A DNA stretch of 64,000 bases from Paenibacillus hamazuiensis (lineage in GTDB: Bacteria > Bacillota > Bacilli > Paenibacillales > NBRC-103111), in the NCBI RefSeq assembly GCF_023276405.1, contig NZ_JALRMO010000001.1, forward strand, positions 5,146,001 to 5,210,000. The letters are read 5' to 3'. The notes under the pieces were generated by a model that saw only the letters and a program-made list of their open reading frames with translations, had not been told where the DNA came from and made no database searches. The translations under genes were made by a program, and so were the position numbers. Of this stretch, positions 9,346 through 20,200 are shown piece after piece. Positions within the stretch are counted from its first letter, which is position 1, and each line of letters starts with the position of its first letter.

Positions 9346-9463
9346 TTTCAGGCGCAAGCTCCAGCCAGTGAATATTCCACAGCGCGGCTTCAAGCGCGTA
9401 AAGAGCCAGCAGGTTGATTTTATCCGGATACATGGCCTTAAGCCGTCTGTAGTGACAATTCAC
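9305..9463 (-). CDS. Short unrecognised ORF, possibly a gene remnant
   Basis: A GTG-started 52-codon frame, not recognised, reading NCHYRRLKAMYPDKINLLAL and then an alpha-helical, Leu/Glu-rich stretch ending in EAETFP. Its composition looks protein-like, not like random translation, but there is no good ribosome site, it has an upstream in-frame stop, and its 3' end overlaps the GNAT gene on the opposite strand. It may be the C-terminal scrap of a lost gene. Confidence 0.3.
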   Translation of the reverse strand: MNCHYRRLKAMYPDKINLLALYALEAALWNIHWLELAPEIKDELKREAETFP

Positions 9464-9574
9464 AGTTTAGTTTTTTAATCGAAAACTCGATGTGTATTCA
9501 CCCATACCGTATCGCGTCATTCATCATATATAAACTTGAGGATATGGCCCAATACGAAAAAAGTGGTGATCAGC

Positions 9575-10978
9575 ATGCCGGATTATTCATATAAGCTTCG
9601 TCATCGACCGGAAATTGAAATCGTACGGAGAAGGAAGAAAACGGCCCGCCGAAAGGTTCGGCTTCGGCCAAAGAGAGCTTTTCACAAAAGTGCAGCAAGG
9701 ACTTATGCCAAAAAACATCGGCCTCCGATCAAGCGGAAAAATGTTCAAGTAACCCGGATCAAGCCGCCGAATAATGAACCGAGCGTGGCGGTCAACCCGC
9801 TTAACGAGAAAGTCATCATAACCGGGTATAATGCGGATATATTCCCTCTCGGCTTCTCCCGCTCCAAGGACGGCGGGCGCTCCTATACCAATCGTTTGCT
9901 GCCTCTCCCGAAAGGATTTCGCATTGCCTCCGATGCCGTCGCAGGCTCGGGTTTCCCTTCCCGCAAGTCCGGCAAAGGCCTGTTTTTGATCGGCGGGCTT
10001 GCCTCCAACCGCGGCAAAGACGGAACCGTCATCGTCTACCGCTCGGCGAACAACGGCAAAACCTTCTCCGCCCCCATCATCGTAAACCGGGGTTTCGGCA
10101 ATAAAATTTTCAACGACAAACCTGCGTTGGCAATCGACAAATCGCCGGCCAGCCCTTACCTTGGCAATGCGTATATCAGCTTTACCCGGTTTTTCAACGA
10201 TTCCGAAGGGACCGTCATCTTTTTTCAAAGATCGCTGGATGAAGGAAAAACGTGGTCGGTGCCCGTCCGCATTTCGGACGTAAAAATCGGCTTTCCTTTC
10301 GTTCAGGGCTCAAGTATCGACGTAGGTCTCACGGGGGAAATCTTTACAGCCTGGATCGACTTCGAAGAAAAAGCCTCGTTCTTCAGGATGAGCCGTTCCG
10401 ATGACGGGGGAGCGACTTTCGGCCCGATCGTCACCGTGGCGCAGATCGATCCGATCCTGGACCCCTTGCCCGTACCGGGATGGCGGTTCCGCGTGCTGAC
10501 CTTCGCCAATATCAGGGCCGATGTATCGGGTCATTTCCCGATGACGGTATATGCGGTATGGGAAGATCGGCGATCCGGCTCCGCGCACATCTTGCTGTCG
10601 CGTTCCACCGATAATGGAGCCACATGGTCCGTCCCTATTCGCGTTGACGACAGCCCCGAAGACAGTCAAAACTTTTTCCCCGCGGTGGCCGTCTCCCCGG
10701 ATACCGGTGCCGTTAGCGTGGTCTACTACACAAACAGAGTATCGGAACGGCTCTTGGACGTATTTCTCGCCAAGTCCACGGACGGAGGGCAAACGTTCGA
10801 ACGAAACGTCCGGATCACAAGCCGATCGTTCAATCCGAACGCGGATTCTTCCCTCGGCACACCCAGCACGTTTATCGGCGACTACATCGGCACGGCGGCC
10901 AAAGGAAAGGGCAGCGTCTCCGTATGGACGGACACCCGTACCGGGCGCCAGCAAATTTTTTCAGCTATCTCGAAATAA
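9575..10978 (+). CDS. Sialidase-fold (BNR/Asp-box) repeat protein
   Basis: A 467-residue beta-propeller protein of the sialidase/BNR superfamily. Six Asp-box motifs are visible in order: SKDGGRSY, SANNGKTF, SLDEGKTW, SDDGGATF, STDNGATW and STDGGQTF. There is no signal peptide; instead the first 60 residues are extremely basic (VRRRKKTARRKVRLRPKR), which suggests binding to a polyanion such as the cell wall, DNA or a spore layer. The open frame begins at a TTG at 9536, but ATG 9575 has GTGGTGA before it and begins MPDYSYKLRHRPE. True sialidase activity is not shown: a catalytic Arg triad could not be assigned by eye. It is monocistronic, with its own terminator. Confidence 0.8.
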   Translation: MPDYSYKLRHRPEIEIVRRRKKTARRKVRLRPKRAFHKSAARTYAKKHRPPIKRKNVQVTRIKPPNNEPSVAVNPLNEKVIITGYNADIFPLGFSRSKDGGRSYTNRLLPLPKGFRIASDAVAGSGFPSRKSGKGLFLIGGLASNRGKDGTVIVYRSANNGKTFSAPIIVNRGFGNKIFNDKPALAIDKSPASPYLGNAYISFTRFFNDSEGTVIFFQRSLDEGKTWSVPVRISDVKIGFPFVQGSSIDVGLTGEIFTAWIDFEEKASFFRMSRSDDGGATFGPIVTVAQIDPILDPLPVPGWRFRVLTFANIRADVSGHFPMTVYAVWEDRRSGSAHILLSRSTDNGATWSVPIRVDDSPEDSQNFFPAVAVSPDTGAVSVVYYTNRVSERLLDVFLAKSTDGGQTFERNVRITSRSFNPNADSSLGTPSTFIGDYIGTAAKGKGSVSVWTDTRTGRQQIFSAISK

Positions 10979-10990
10979 TGGGCAATCGCC

Positions 10991-11030
10991 AAACTACCCT
11001 GACAGACTGTTGTCAGGGTAGTTGTTTTAT
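10991..11030 (+). terminator. Terminator of the BNR-repeat gene
   Basis: AACTACCCTGACA and TGTCAGGGTAGTT form a perfect 13-bp stem around a short loop, followed by GTTTTA. It lies about 13 bases after the stop codon. Confidence 0.9.
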
Positions 11031-11064
11031 GATGAAAGCATCCAATCCGGGGAGGTTATTTCCG

Positions 11065-11568
11065 ATGACACATACAGCCATTCATATGTACAACTACCAT
11101 GTATGGGCGAATAAAACGATGATGGACCGGCTCAAACAGCTGCCTCAGGACGTCTACACCCAAGAAATCCAAAGCGTGTTTCCCTCCGTATCCAAGGTGC
11201 TGCCTCACATTTACTCGGTCGATTACACCTGGTACCTCGTCTTGACGGGCACGAGCATGAACGAAGCATTGTCGCTGGCGTTCGGGTTGCAGGCTCAGCT
11301 CGAAAAGCAAAGCCTCGAAGATGTGGAGCCGGCGTTTGCCGAGCTGTCCGGCAAATTCAAGGCGTTTTTGAGCACGCAGGACAATTTGGAGCAAAAGATC
11401 GTACTCGACAATCCTTACGCCGGGGTACGGGAAACGAGTTTTGCCGAAATCGTTCTGCAAACGGTCAATCACGGCACGTACCACCGCGGCAATATTACAG
11501 CCATGTTGCGCCAAATGGGCCACGCCTCCGTCATGACGGAGTATGCGCTCTTCTGGTATGCCTCATAA
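11065..11568 (+). CDS. DinB family protein
   Basis: A 167-residue four-helix bundle of the DinB/YfiT superfamily. It opens with MYNYHVWANKTMMDRLKQLP, the typical first helix, has SVDYTWYLVLTG near residue 55 and the metal-site motif VNHGTYHRGNITAMLRQMG near 140-158, whose two histidines together with one earlier His normally bind zinc or nickel. Members are thiol-dependent enzymes or damage-induced proteins; no specific reaction can be assigned. The ATG at 11065 has GGGGAGG 8 bases upstream; earlier in-frame starts read through the preceding terminator and are rejected. Confidence 0.87.
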   Translation: MTHTAIHMYNYHVWANKTMMDRLKQLPQDVYTQEIQSVFPSVSKVLPHIYSVDYTWYLVLTGTSMNEALSLAFGLQAQLEKQSLEDVEPAFAELSGKFKAFLSTQDNLEQKIVLDNPYAGVRETSFAEIVLQTVNHGTYHRGNITAMLRQMGHASVMTEYALFWYAS

Positions 11569-11762
11569 CGCGATCAACGGGACGTTGGTTTCTTCCTTGA
11601 GCCTTGGCCCCAAAATACCCGAGAATCGGTATCTCCGATAAAATAATATTGTCCATATAAGGCACCGCGTATTTCCGATAGTTAGGATTGCCGACTCGTT
11701 CGTCAAGGTGCTGCCGTATACCCGTTATACCTGCCTTATGAGCTATTCCTTTTGTATACCCG

Positions 11763-13955
11763 CTACTTGGCATCCAGCTTAAACCAAACGCTGGCATAAT
11801 CTCCATCCAGATGAGGCAAATTCAGACCGAGCTGCATAAGCCGGTCGCCGCGGTAGCTCGTACCCAGACAGCTGATGTGATAATCAAGGCTCGTATCCAG
11901 TCCGCGAAGCTGCAGCCTTCGCAGAGGTGCGTTAGGATGCGCCATCACGCGGAAATAGAATACGACCGCTTGCTTCTTGTCCCCCGAAACGAACATCCAC
12001 GCCGTTTCGTTCCCGGAGAAAGGGCTTTTCAGCCGATACAAATCGCCGCTCTGCACAAGCCCGCGAATCTCCTTGTAATCGCTCACCTGCCGCTTCATGA
12101 TCGCCTTTTCTTCAGCGGTCAACTTCGTCAGATCCAGCTCGTAACCGAAGTTACCCGACATCGCAACATCCGCCCTGGTCGTCAGCGACGTCACGCGGCC
12201 CACCTGATGGTTCGGTACGGCCGATACATGCGAGCCCATGGTGCTAACCGGGTAGACGATGCTGGTACCATACTGGATTTTGAGCCGTTCGACTGCGTCC
12301 GTATCGTCGCTTGTCCACGTCTGCGGCATATAGTAGAGCATTCCCGGATCAAACCTTCCGCCGCCGCCCGAGCAGCTCTCGAACAGAATGTGCGGAAACG
12401 CCTTCGTCAGCTTCTCCAGAAGTTCGTACAGTCCCAAAATGTACCGGTGCGCCACTTCGGATTGACGTTCGGCCGGCAGTGCGGCGGATCCGATCTCCGT
12501 CATATTGCGGTTCATATCCCATTTGACATAAGAAACCGGTACGGTTAGGAAAATGCCGCTGAGCGCCTCAAAAATATAGTCTCTTACGTCCTGCCGGGTA
12601 TAGTCGAGAATGAGCTGGCAGCGCGCTTCCGTTCGGCGCCGTTCCGGCACGTGCAGGCACCAATCCGGATGGCGGCGGTACAGCTCGCTTTCGGGCGATA
12701 CCATCTCCGGCTCGACCCAAAGTCCGAACTGCAGACCAAGCTGATTTACTCGGGCCGCCAAATCGTCCAGGCCGCCAGGCAGCTTCTTGCGGTCGACCGT
12801 CCAATCTCCAAGGGAAGTGGTATCGTTGTCACGTTTGCCGAACCAGCCGTCGTCCAAAACGAAAAGCTCGATCCCCAACTCGGCGGCCTCGGCGGCGATC
12901 GCTTCAATCTTATCGGCGTTGAAATCGAAGTAGGTCGCCTCCCAGTTATTCACCAGAATCGGACGTTCTTGATCGCGATGAACCCCGCGGCACAGCCTTG
13001 TCCGGTACAGCTTATGGTACGTTCTCGACATGCCTCCCAAGCCTTCGGACGAATAGACGAGCACCGCTTCCGGCGTTTGGAACGACTCTCCCGGCTGAAG
13101 CAGCCAGGCAAAGTCAAACGGATTGATGCCGATCGACACCCGCGTCGTTGCAAACTGATCGACTTCGGCTTGCGCGGCAAAACTTCCGCTGTACACGAGA
13201 CTGAAGCCGTACACATCCCCCTGCTCCTCGCCGGCATCCGGCCGAAGCAAGGCAATGAACGGATTGGCCTGGTGGCTGCTGGAGCCGCGGCGGCTCTCGA
13301 TTCTTGCCGCAACGCCCGGAGTGAGCGGCCTTCTTTGCATATGCCTCTCTCTTACCCAGGCGCCCGTCAAAACCAGATAGTCGTACTCGGCATCGGCAAA
13401 ATCGACGCTTGCGCTCATGGCGCTATTCAAGCTTAGCGCTTGCTGCCCTTGGTTGATAAAACGCACGGAACGCGTAATCGCATTGAATGCGTCAAATACC
13501 GTGTAGCGGATAACTGCCGCCAGCCCGGAATACGCGTCGGCAAGCTCCAGCTCCAGCGTCATCGCTTCCTGCTCCGATTCCGCATAGACGGCCGGCAGGC
13601 CTTCCAGCGCGGGCTTGCCCCTCACGATCCGATGCGATCTGTATAACAGCTCCGTGATCCGGCTTCCGTCCTGCAGCTTCACTTGATAAGCCGGATAACG
13701 GAAATCGCTTGTTCCATACTGCGGATATTCCTGCGGCAGGGTGTCAAGCGAGATGCTTCTGTCGTCCGGCACCGGGTTGGGGCTGAACGAGCTGCGCTCC
13801 TGAAACATCAAAATATCGTCCAGGTTCCCGCCCTGCTCAAGGCGTTTCCCCCAATACACATGAGCCGGGTATCCACGCACCAACTGGATGATATAGCTCA
13901 TATCCTTGGACTGCAAATGAAACTGCCGCTTATTTTCGTTGTAATAAATATTCAT
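11763..13955 (-). CDS. Alpha-galactosidase, glycoside hydrolase family 36
   Basis: A 730-residue cytoplasmic retaining alpha-galactosidase of the GH36 type, almost the same length as the Geobacillus AgaA enzymes (about 729). Catalytic motifs are intact: nucleophile Asp480 in SYVKWDMNRN, acid/base Asp550 in TWTSDDTDA, substrate-binding FVLDDGWFGKRDND (about 365-378) and SCSGGGGRFD (about 528-537). An N-terminal beta-supersandwich precedes the (beta/alpha)8 barrel. No signal peptide. It hydrolyses terminal alpha-1,6 galactose from melibiose and raffinose-type sugars. It lies 39 bases downstream of a truncated sugar-permease gene, the leftover of an alpha-galactoside import operon, with a LacI regulator upstream. 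Confidence 0.96.
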   Translation of the reverse strand: MNIYYNENKRQFHLQSKDMSYIIQLVRGYPAHVYWGKRLEQGGNLDDILMFQERSSFSPNPVPDDRSISLDTLPQEYPQYGTSDFRYPAYQVKLQDGSRITELLYRSHRIVRGKPALEGLPAVYAESEQEAMTLELELADAYSGLAAVIRYTVFDAFNAITRSVRFINQGQQALSLNSAMSASVDFADAEYDYLVLTGAWVRERHMQRRPLTPGVAARIESRRGSSSHQANPFIALLRPDAGEEQGDVYGFSLVYSGSFAAQAEVDQFATTRVSIGINPFDFAWLLQPGESFQTPEAVLVYSSEGLGGMSRTYHKLYRTRLCRGVHRDQERPILVNNWEATYFDFNADKIEAIAAEAAELGIELFVLDDGWFGKRDNDTTSLGDWTVDRKKLPGGLDDLAARVNQLGLQFGLWVEPEMVSPESELYRRHPDWCLHVPERRRTEARCQLILDYTRQDVRDYIFEALSGIFLTVPVSYVKWDMNRNMTEIGSAALPAERQSEVAHRYILGLYELLEKLTKAFPHILFESCSGGGGRFDPGMLYYMPQTWTSDDTDAVERLKIQYGTSIVYPVSTMGSHVSAVPNHQVGRVTSLTTRADVAMSGNFGYELDLTKLTAEEKAIMKRQVSDYKEIRGLVQSGDLYRLKSPFSGNETAWMFVSGDKKQAVVFYFRVMAHPNAPLRRLQLRGLDTSLDYHISCLGTSYRGDRLMQLGLNLPHLDGDYASVWFKLDAK

Positions 13956-13994
13956 GGTGCTTCTCCCTCACTCTGATCATGATAAATATGTTTT

Positions 13995-14409
13995 TTACGA
14001 TTTCACCGCACCGCGAATGACACCGCTGATGATCCAGCGTTGGGCGACAAGATAAACGGCCACCATCGGCAGCAGTGCCATCAAGTAGGATGCAAACGCA
14101 TAATTGTAATGGACGCCGAATTTCGACTGAAAAATGTACTGTGCGAGCGGCAGCGTGGCCATCGCCGGCTTGCTCAAAATGATGAGCGGCAGCAGGAAAT
14201 CGTTCCACGCCCAAATGCACGTGAGGATGTCGACGATGGCGTTGATCGGCCCGAGCAGCGGGAAAATGACTCTCCAGAACGTTCCCAAAATCGAAGCGCC
14301 GTCCATCACCGCCGCCTCTTCGAGCTCTGCCGGGATGCTCTTCAAATAACCGACGTACAGGAACATATTAAAAGCAATGCCATAAACGACGTAAAGAATG
14401 ATGAGGCCC
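13995..14409 (-). pseudogene. ABC sugar permease (MalG/MsmG type), 5' part missing
   Basis: The C-terminal half of an inner-membrane permease of a carbohydrate ABC importer. The EAA loop is intact (IPAELEEAAVMDGASILGTF), followed by membrane segments and the usual end QRWIISGVIRGAVKS. Coding similarity begins abruptly at about 14409 (LGGLIILYVVYGIAFNMFLY); about 130-150 residues with the first membrane helices, and any partner permease or binding protein, are missing. A frame from ATG 14366 remains open but would give only 123 residues. The break borders a sequence with an orphan terminator, so a deletion or rearrangement removed the 5' part of an alpha-galactoside transport operon. Confidence 0.85.
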
Positions 14410-14646
14410 CCTAATCGTCAAGATTTGTTTGAAACTCCACTTACATTTCGATACAATAAAGCTGCATGTTTTTTTCTTTGTCCCCCAGCTTCCGGCTGGG
14501 GTCTTTTTTTTCTGTACATTTCTGTTGACTCTGAGCCGTTACGTTCATACAATTCACTGCAAGTTACCGTCCATGTCTCACCGCCTTATCGGAATCTTAC
14601 TTGCAGACCCTACTAACTGCTGCAACTTCTTGCTTCTTTTCTTGAT
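14410..14646. other. Non-coding junction next to the truncated permease
   Basis: No convincing gene is seen. The stretch is AT-rich and contains only a plus-strand terminator-like hairpin (14483-14511). It begins exactly where similarity to sugar permeases ends and runs up to the LacI gene stop, so it looks like foreign or rearranged DNA left after a deletion. Confidence 0.5.
14483..14511 (+). terminator. Orphan terminator-like hairpin
   Basis: CCCCAGC and GCTGGGG pair around TTCCG and are followed by TCTTTTTTTT on the plus strand. No plus-strand gene precedes it, so it is probably a relic of a lost gene or mobile element. Confidence 0.6.
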
Positions 14647-15726
<1,080 letters not shown>

Positions 15727-15863
15727 CACAAACAAGGAAATGCAAGCCTTTTCATATTAATGATCCCCGCATTCAACCTACTAAAACTGTTCATTTGCGA
15801 ACAAACCGGAAAATTATTAGTTAATTTATTTAGTAAATTCAATCCGGATCATAGATATGAATA

Positions 15864-15925
15864 ATCCAATAAAAAAAACCGCGGCAGCATAGGACTGGAA
15901 AATAAAGTCCCAGACTGTTACGGTT
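15864..15925 (-). terminator. Terminator after the diguanylate cyclase gene
   Basis: On the minus strand AACCG...CGGTT encloses an inner GGGACT/AGTCC hairpin and is followed by a run of eight T. It lies about 25 bases after the stop. Confidence 0.65.
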
Positions 15926-15950
15926 CGATTGAACTAACGTCGGAAAACAT

Positions 15951-17054
15951 CTATAACTTTGTCATATTTTCTCCACCATAAACCGTCACCTTATTTTTCC
16001 CCGTCCGTTTCGAGACGTACAGCGCCTCATCGGCGCCTTTGAACAGCTCTTCTTTCCCTTTGCCGGGCATAAAGGCGTTTAGTCCGCAGCTCACGGTAAC
16101 CCCGCCCCCGCCAAGCTCCGGATAAGTGTCTCTTTCAACCCTTTGGCGGACGGCCTCCATCAGCTCGTAACAGTCCTCCGCCTTCCTGTTTTCGAAAATA
16201 ACGGCAAATTCTTCACCGCCGTAGCGGGCCACGATATCGTTCGGGCCGGCTTCCTCCCGAATCGCCCTCGCGACATTTTTAAGCACCACATCGCCTGCCC
16301 AGTGCCCGTACGTGTCGTTTATTTTTTTAAAATTATCGATGTCCAGAATGGCCAAATGCACGCAGCGATCGCCGCTCCAGCCCTCCATCAGCTTATCCAA
16401 ATATTCATGAAACGCTTTATGATTGAAGCATTCGGTGAGCGCATCGGTTTTCGCCAATTTATCCATCATCACATTTTTCACCATCAGTTCCTGCTGGGCG
16501 AATACGGTGCTGCGAAGATCTTTCACGAGCTCGACCCCGCGGTTCACAATGTGGATGGAAACGAAATATGCGGAAATAACCATACTCTCCGCTGCCGTTA
16601 TAATTAACAGATGGTTTCTATTGGAGAAATGGGGGTGAACCGCGTAGATGACAAACACGGCGGCAATGGAAATGGCGAAAGTAAACAGCATCCGGCTCCT
16701 GGAGAAATAAAACATGCAGATGATAAAAGGCAAAAACAGCATTCCGTGGATCGGAGGCAAAGAGACGTGCGCCCAGACCAGAATCGATGCGAGAAATAAA
16801 GACGTTGTGATAATGATATAATCGGCCGCCCGCTTAAACAGCCTTGTTGCCGTTTCGGCCAATATCAGCACGGCAAGCATCAGCGATGTCGGAACGGCTA
16901 CGCTGTCGATCAGGTATTGGGCCGGCGCTGCGCGGGTGACAAATATCAGCATAAGCTCGACGACAAAAGAGAGCGCCGCAGTCATCCAGCATATATTCAT
17001 AATTTTGCGGTTCCATCTGTCCACATTCATTCGCATATTAACAAGCTTTTCCAA
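15951..17054 (-). CDS. Membrane-anchored diguanylate cyclase (GGDEF)
   Basis: A 367-residue protein that makes cyclic di-GMP from two GTP. Residues 20-185 form about six membrane segments without an obvious sensory domain; a short helix (VKDLRSTVFAQQELMVKN) leads to the GGDEF domain at about 200-360. The active-site motif is RYGGEEF, a fully functional variant, with the metal/GTP-binding ILDIDNFKKINDTYGHWAGD before it. No clear RxxD inhibitory site precedes the GGEEF. The TTG at 17054 has GGAGGAGA 6-8 bases upstream and is taken as the start. Monocistronic. Confidence 0.94.
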   Translation of the reverse strand: MEKLVNMRMNVDRWNRKIMNICWMTAALSFVVELMLIFVTRAAPAQYLIDSVAVPTSLMLAVLILAETATRLFKRAADYIIITTSLFLASILVWAHVSLPPIHGMLFLPFIICMFYFSRSRMLFTFAISIAAVFVIYAVHPHFSNRNHLLIITAAESMVISAYFVSIHIVNRGVELVKDLRSTVFAQQELMVKNVMMDKLAKTDALTECFNHKAFHEYLDKLMEGWSGDRCVHLAILDIDNFKKINDTYGHWAGDVVLKNVARAIREEAGPNDIVARYGGEEFAVIFENRKAEDCYELMEAVRQRVERDTYPELGGGGVTVSCGLNAFMPGKGKEELFKGADEALYVSKRTGKNKVTVYGGENMTKL

Positions 17055-17130
17055 CTATATTCTCCTCCGGCAAGGAACAAGATCGCAACGATCATTTATT
17101 CGACACCGTTCAACAAAATTCCTTTATTGC

Positions 17131-17161
17131 GAAAAAAGCCCAAGAGCGTCGCTCTTGAGCT
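17131..17161 (-). terminator. Terminator downstream of the polysaccharide lyase gene
   Basis: On the minus strand GCTCAAGAGCG and CGCTCTTGGGC pair around a tiny loop and are followed by TTTTTT. It lies about 125 bases after the lyase stop codon. Confidence 0.85.
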
Positions 17162-17286
17162 TTTGCATGGTTTCGCCGGGCGGCACCGTTATGGCTGCGC
17201 TTGCTTGCCGGAATGGTCGAACGGCGCGTCGACCGCCGCCATGGCGGACGCCTGCAGTTCCGTCACTGAAGATCGGCTCCGTTCCG

Positions 17287-20200
17287 CTACTTTCGCGCAA
17301 GAAGCAGATCTGCGTCCCGAAGCAGGAATCCTGCCGCTTCGGCGGCAATATGTTTGCCGCTCTGCGCCCGGACTTCGTTTACGAAGCTGCCGATATCGCC
17401 ATGCTCCAGCTTTTTCAGCAAGCTGTTTGCGATGCCCTTGTTGTCAATTGAGCCGCTCCCCGCAAAACGCGCGACCAGCTCCGCCAGCGAAGAGACGCTC
17501 GTTTCCGTTGTGAACGAAATCGTCGCGCTGCCGGTATTCCCGGCCATGTCGGCTGTCTTTACGGTCAGCGAATGCGGACCAAGCGGCAGCGTATACAGCG
17601 GGATGACCGCTCCGCGCTGCACCGGTTTGCCGTCCAGCTGCAGAGCTGTTTTGCCATCGTCCGGTCCCGACCAGGGGTCGTTCAGCTCAAGCTGCACCGT
17701 CAAATCCTGGGAATCGGGATACCGGCCGCCCTGTTCCGGGGAGATCGCCTTCACTCCGGGAGGCGCCGTGTCCCGGGCGATAGCAAGCGATTTCTCCTCC
17801 TCCGCATTGCCCTCCTTGTCCGTCGAATAATACCGCAGCTCGTATTTGCCGTCCCGCGTGATCGCGATAGGCCCGTCATACTGCAGCCAGCCGTCGCCCG
17901 GCCCGTATGCCGACTGCGTTACGGTGGGCGAATAGGTGGAACCGGTGACCGTCAGCTTGTAGAAGGTCGAAGCGACGCCGGATTCGTCATCGGCCGCTTG
18001 GAGCTTCACGGCGACCGCATCCGTATACCAGCCGTTGTTCACCGAGCCTTCCGCGGAGGCTGCAGTGACCGGCGGCGTCACATCCTTCGTTCGGCTGAAA
18101 TCGATCCGGAAGGCCGGCACATTCTCGAACGTGCGCTTCGGCCGCAGCAGCTCGGACGTTTTGCCGTTTTGGATCGACAGCGCATGATCCTCCGCCGTGA
18201 CGATGTAGGTCAGCCCGCCGCGCCGTTCGACGCGATCGATCCGGAACATTTCGCTCATCCCCGTCTGTTCCTTGATATTCGAAGGGTATTTGCCGCTGCC
18301 GTCCGGCACGACCTTATACGTGCCGAAGTTCAGGGAAAGCCACTTTCCTTTGAGCGCATCCCCTTCCGGCAAAAGCTCCGGCGTAATCAGCGCATCGACA
18401 TCCGCTCCCTCCGCCTTGCGCACCGCACCGGTAATCGTGCCGGCGACGGAAGGGGTCTCCAGCGTCAGTTTATCGCCGCCATAGCGGAGGCTGCCGCCCG
18501 CGATGAGATACGGCGTTTGCACGCCGCTCCGTCCTACGGCGATGCCGATTCGCCCTTCCAGCTCGTAGTTTCCGTCAGCGGTTGCGACCGGTTTGTCCAC
18601 CGACGCGCTTCCTGCAGCGCCCGGCTGATTCATATTAACCAGTATGACGTCTTCACGCCCGTCCTTAAACTTGACGGAGAGCGCTACATGCTCCGGATTC
18701 GCTTCTTTCAGCGGCAGCCTCTCGATGCCGGATATCGCCGACTCGCCGTGCAGCGGCTCAACGACGCCGACGAACAGGCTGTCCAGCTTCGTCTGATTCG
18801 GATCTTCGCGCTTGACTATCAACGAAGGACGCCAAAATTGATAAATATCGTCGTACAGCTTGTCGCGGTAAGAATGCGGGCTTTTCCCGAGATAGACCTG
18901 GCTTTTGCCGTCATCCGCCATCCAAATGCGCGTCCCGACCCCGCTGCCGCCGGCGTCCTTGTAGGTGACGTCCCATTTGCCGGGAGACTTTCCGGTGCTC
19001 ACGTCTCTAAACAACCCATACCAGTTGCGGTTATCGTTTTCGCTGACCGGATCGGTCCACGTGACGTTGTCCGGGAGCAGCGGGTACGGCTTGTCGATCT
19101 TTTGCAGCGGAAAACTCGCTTCGGCCGTTTCGTCAAATTGGGTGGATCCATGAAGAACATATTCATGCGTCTTGCCCCCCGTCACTTTAAACAAATCGAT
19201 CAAATACGGATGGTCGGGATCGATCGTGTTCAAAATGTTCAGCCGCTGGTATCTGTCTACCGTGCCCGGATAAGCCCATTTGCTGTACACCTCGGAAGCC
19301 TCAATTCCTTTCAGTCCGGGCTCGTACAATGACAATATGCCTTGATTGAACAGATGACCGGCGTTGCTGGAGCCTTCCTGCTTGGTGCTGCGGTACTGGC
19401 TTGTCCCGTTCACCACCACGGTATTGTCCGCAAGCGTACTCCGCGAAAAATTGCGGGTCGGAATCCGCGAATACCGGATGCCTCCGATAAGCTCTTTGCC
19501 GAATCCGTACAGCGTCGCCGCCAGCACGTTCGGATGAACGTGGTTTGCGTAATCGTTAAAATGAATGTTGAACTGCGTCTGCCGATCGCCGGTGCCGTCG
19601 CCCAGCATCAAATGCCCATATGCCGGAAGCAGCCGGGACACCGTCGCATCCCGCCGGGACGCTCCGCCCTTGGTCGTATCGTCGAACGGAGGCAAATCGC
19701 CGTCCGGGAAGGCGACCGTTTTCTGCACCTCCTTCGCTTTGGCGAGAAACGCCAGGTGGGTTTTTACTTTTTTCTCCAGCTCCCTCAGCTTGTCGGTATC
19801 CGCCTGATACACCTGAAAATAATAGTCGACCTCCTGCGCGATCGTGTAGTTCGTAGACGCGTAACCCGCGTGGTAGGAAAACGCCTCGGGGAACATGCCG
19901 TCCCGTTTGAAGTTGTCGCCTACCGTAATGTCCAGGTACCGGTCCAGCCATTCCATATACTCCGGCTTTTTCAAAACGACGGCCACCTTCGCGATCGCAT
20001 CCACGCCGCCGGATAAATTCGTCGACGTGTGCACCTTCATCGATTGGTAGTTGATCAGCCACCCCGTCACATTCAGGAACAAATCGTTTGCAATATGGTC
20101 CTTGACGTCATACCCTTTCTCCTGCGATAGCACGTTTAAAGCCGCGCTGTTATAGATCCGGTCGAATGCATAGATTTCGCCCGAGTGCATTTCGTGGGCG

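Noticed and set aside
11531-11806. 91-residue minus-strand ORF overlapping the alpha-galactosidase end
   Set aside because: No ribosome site, overlaps two well-supported genes and shows no recognisable domain; only its middle part looks mildly protein-like.
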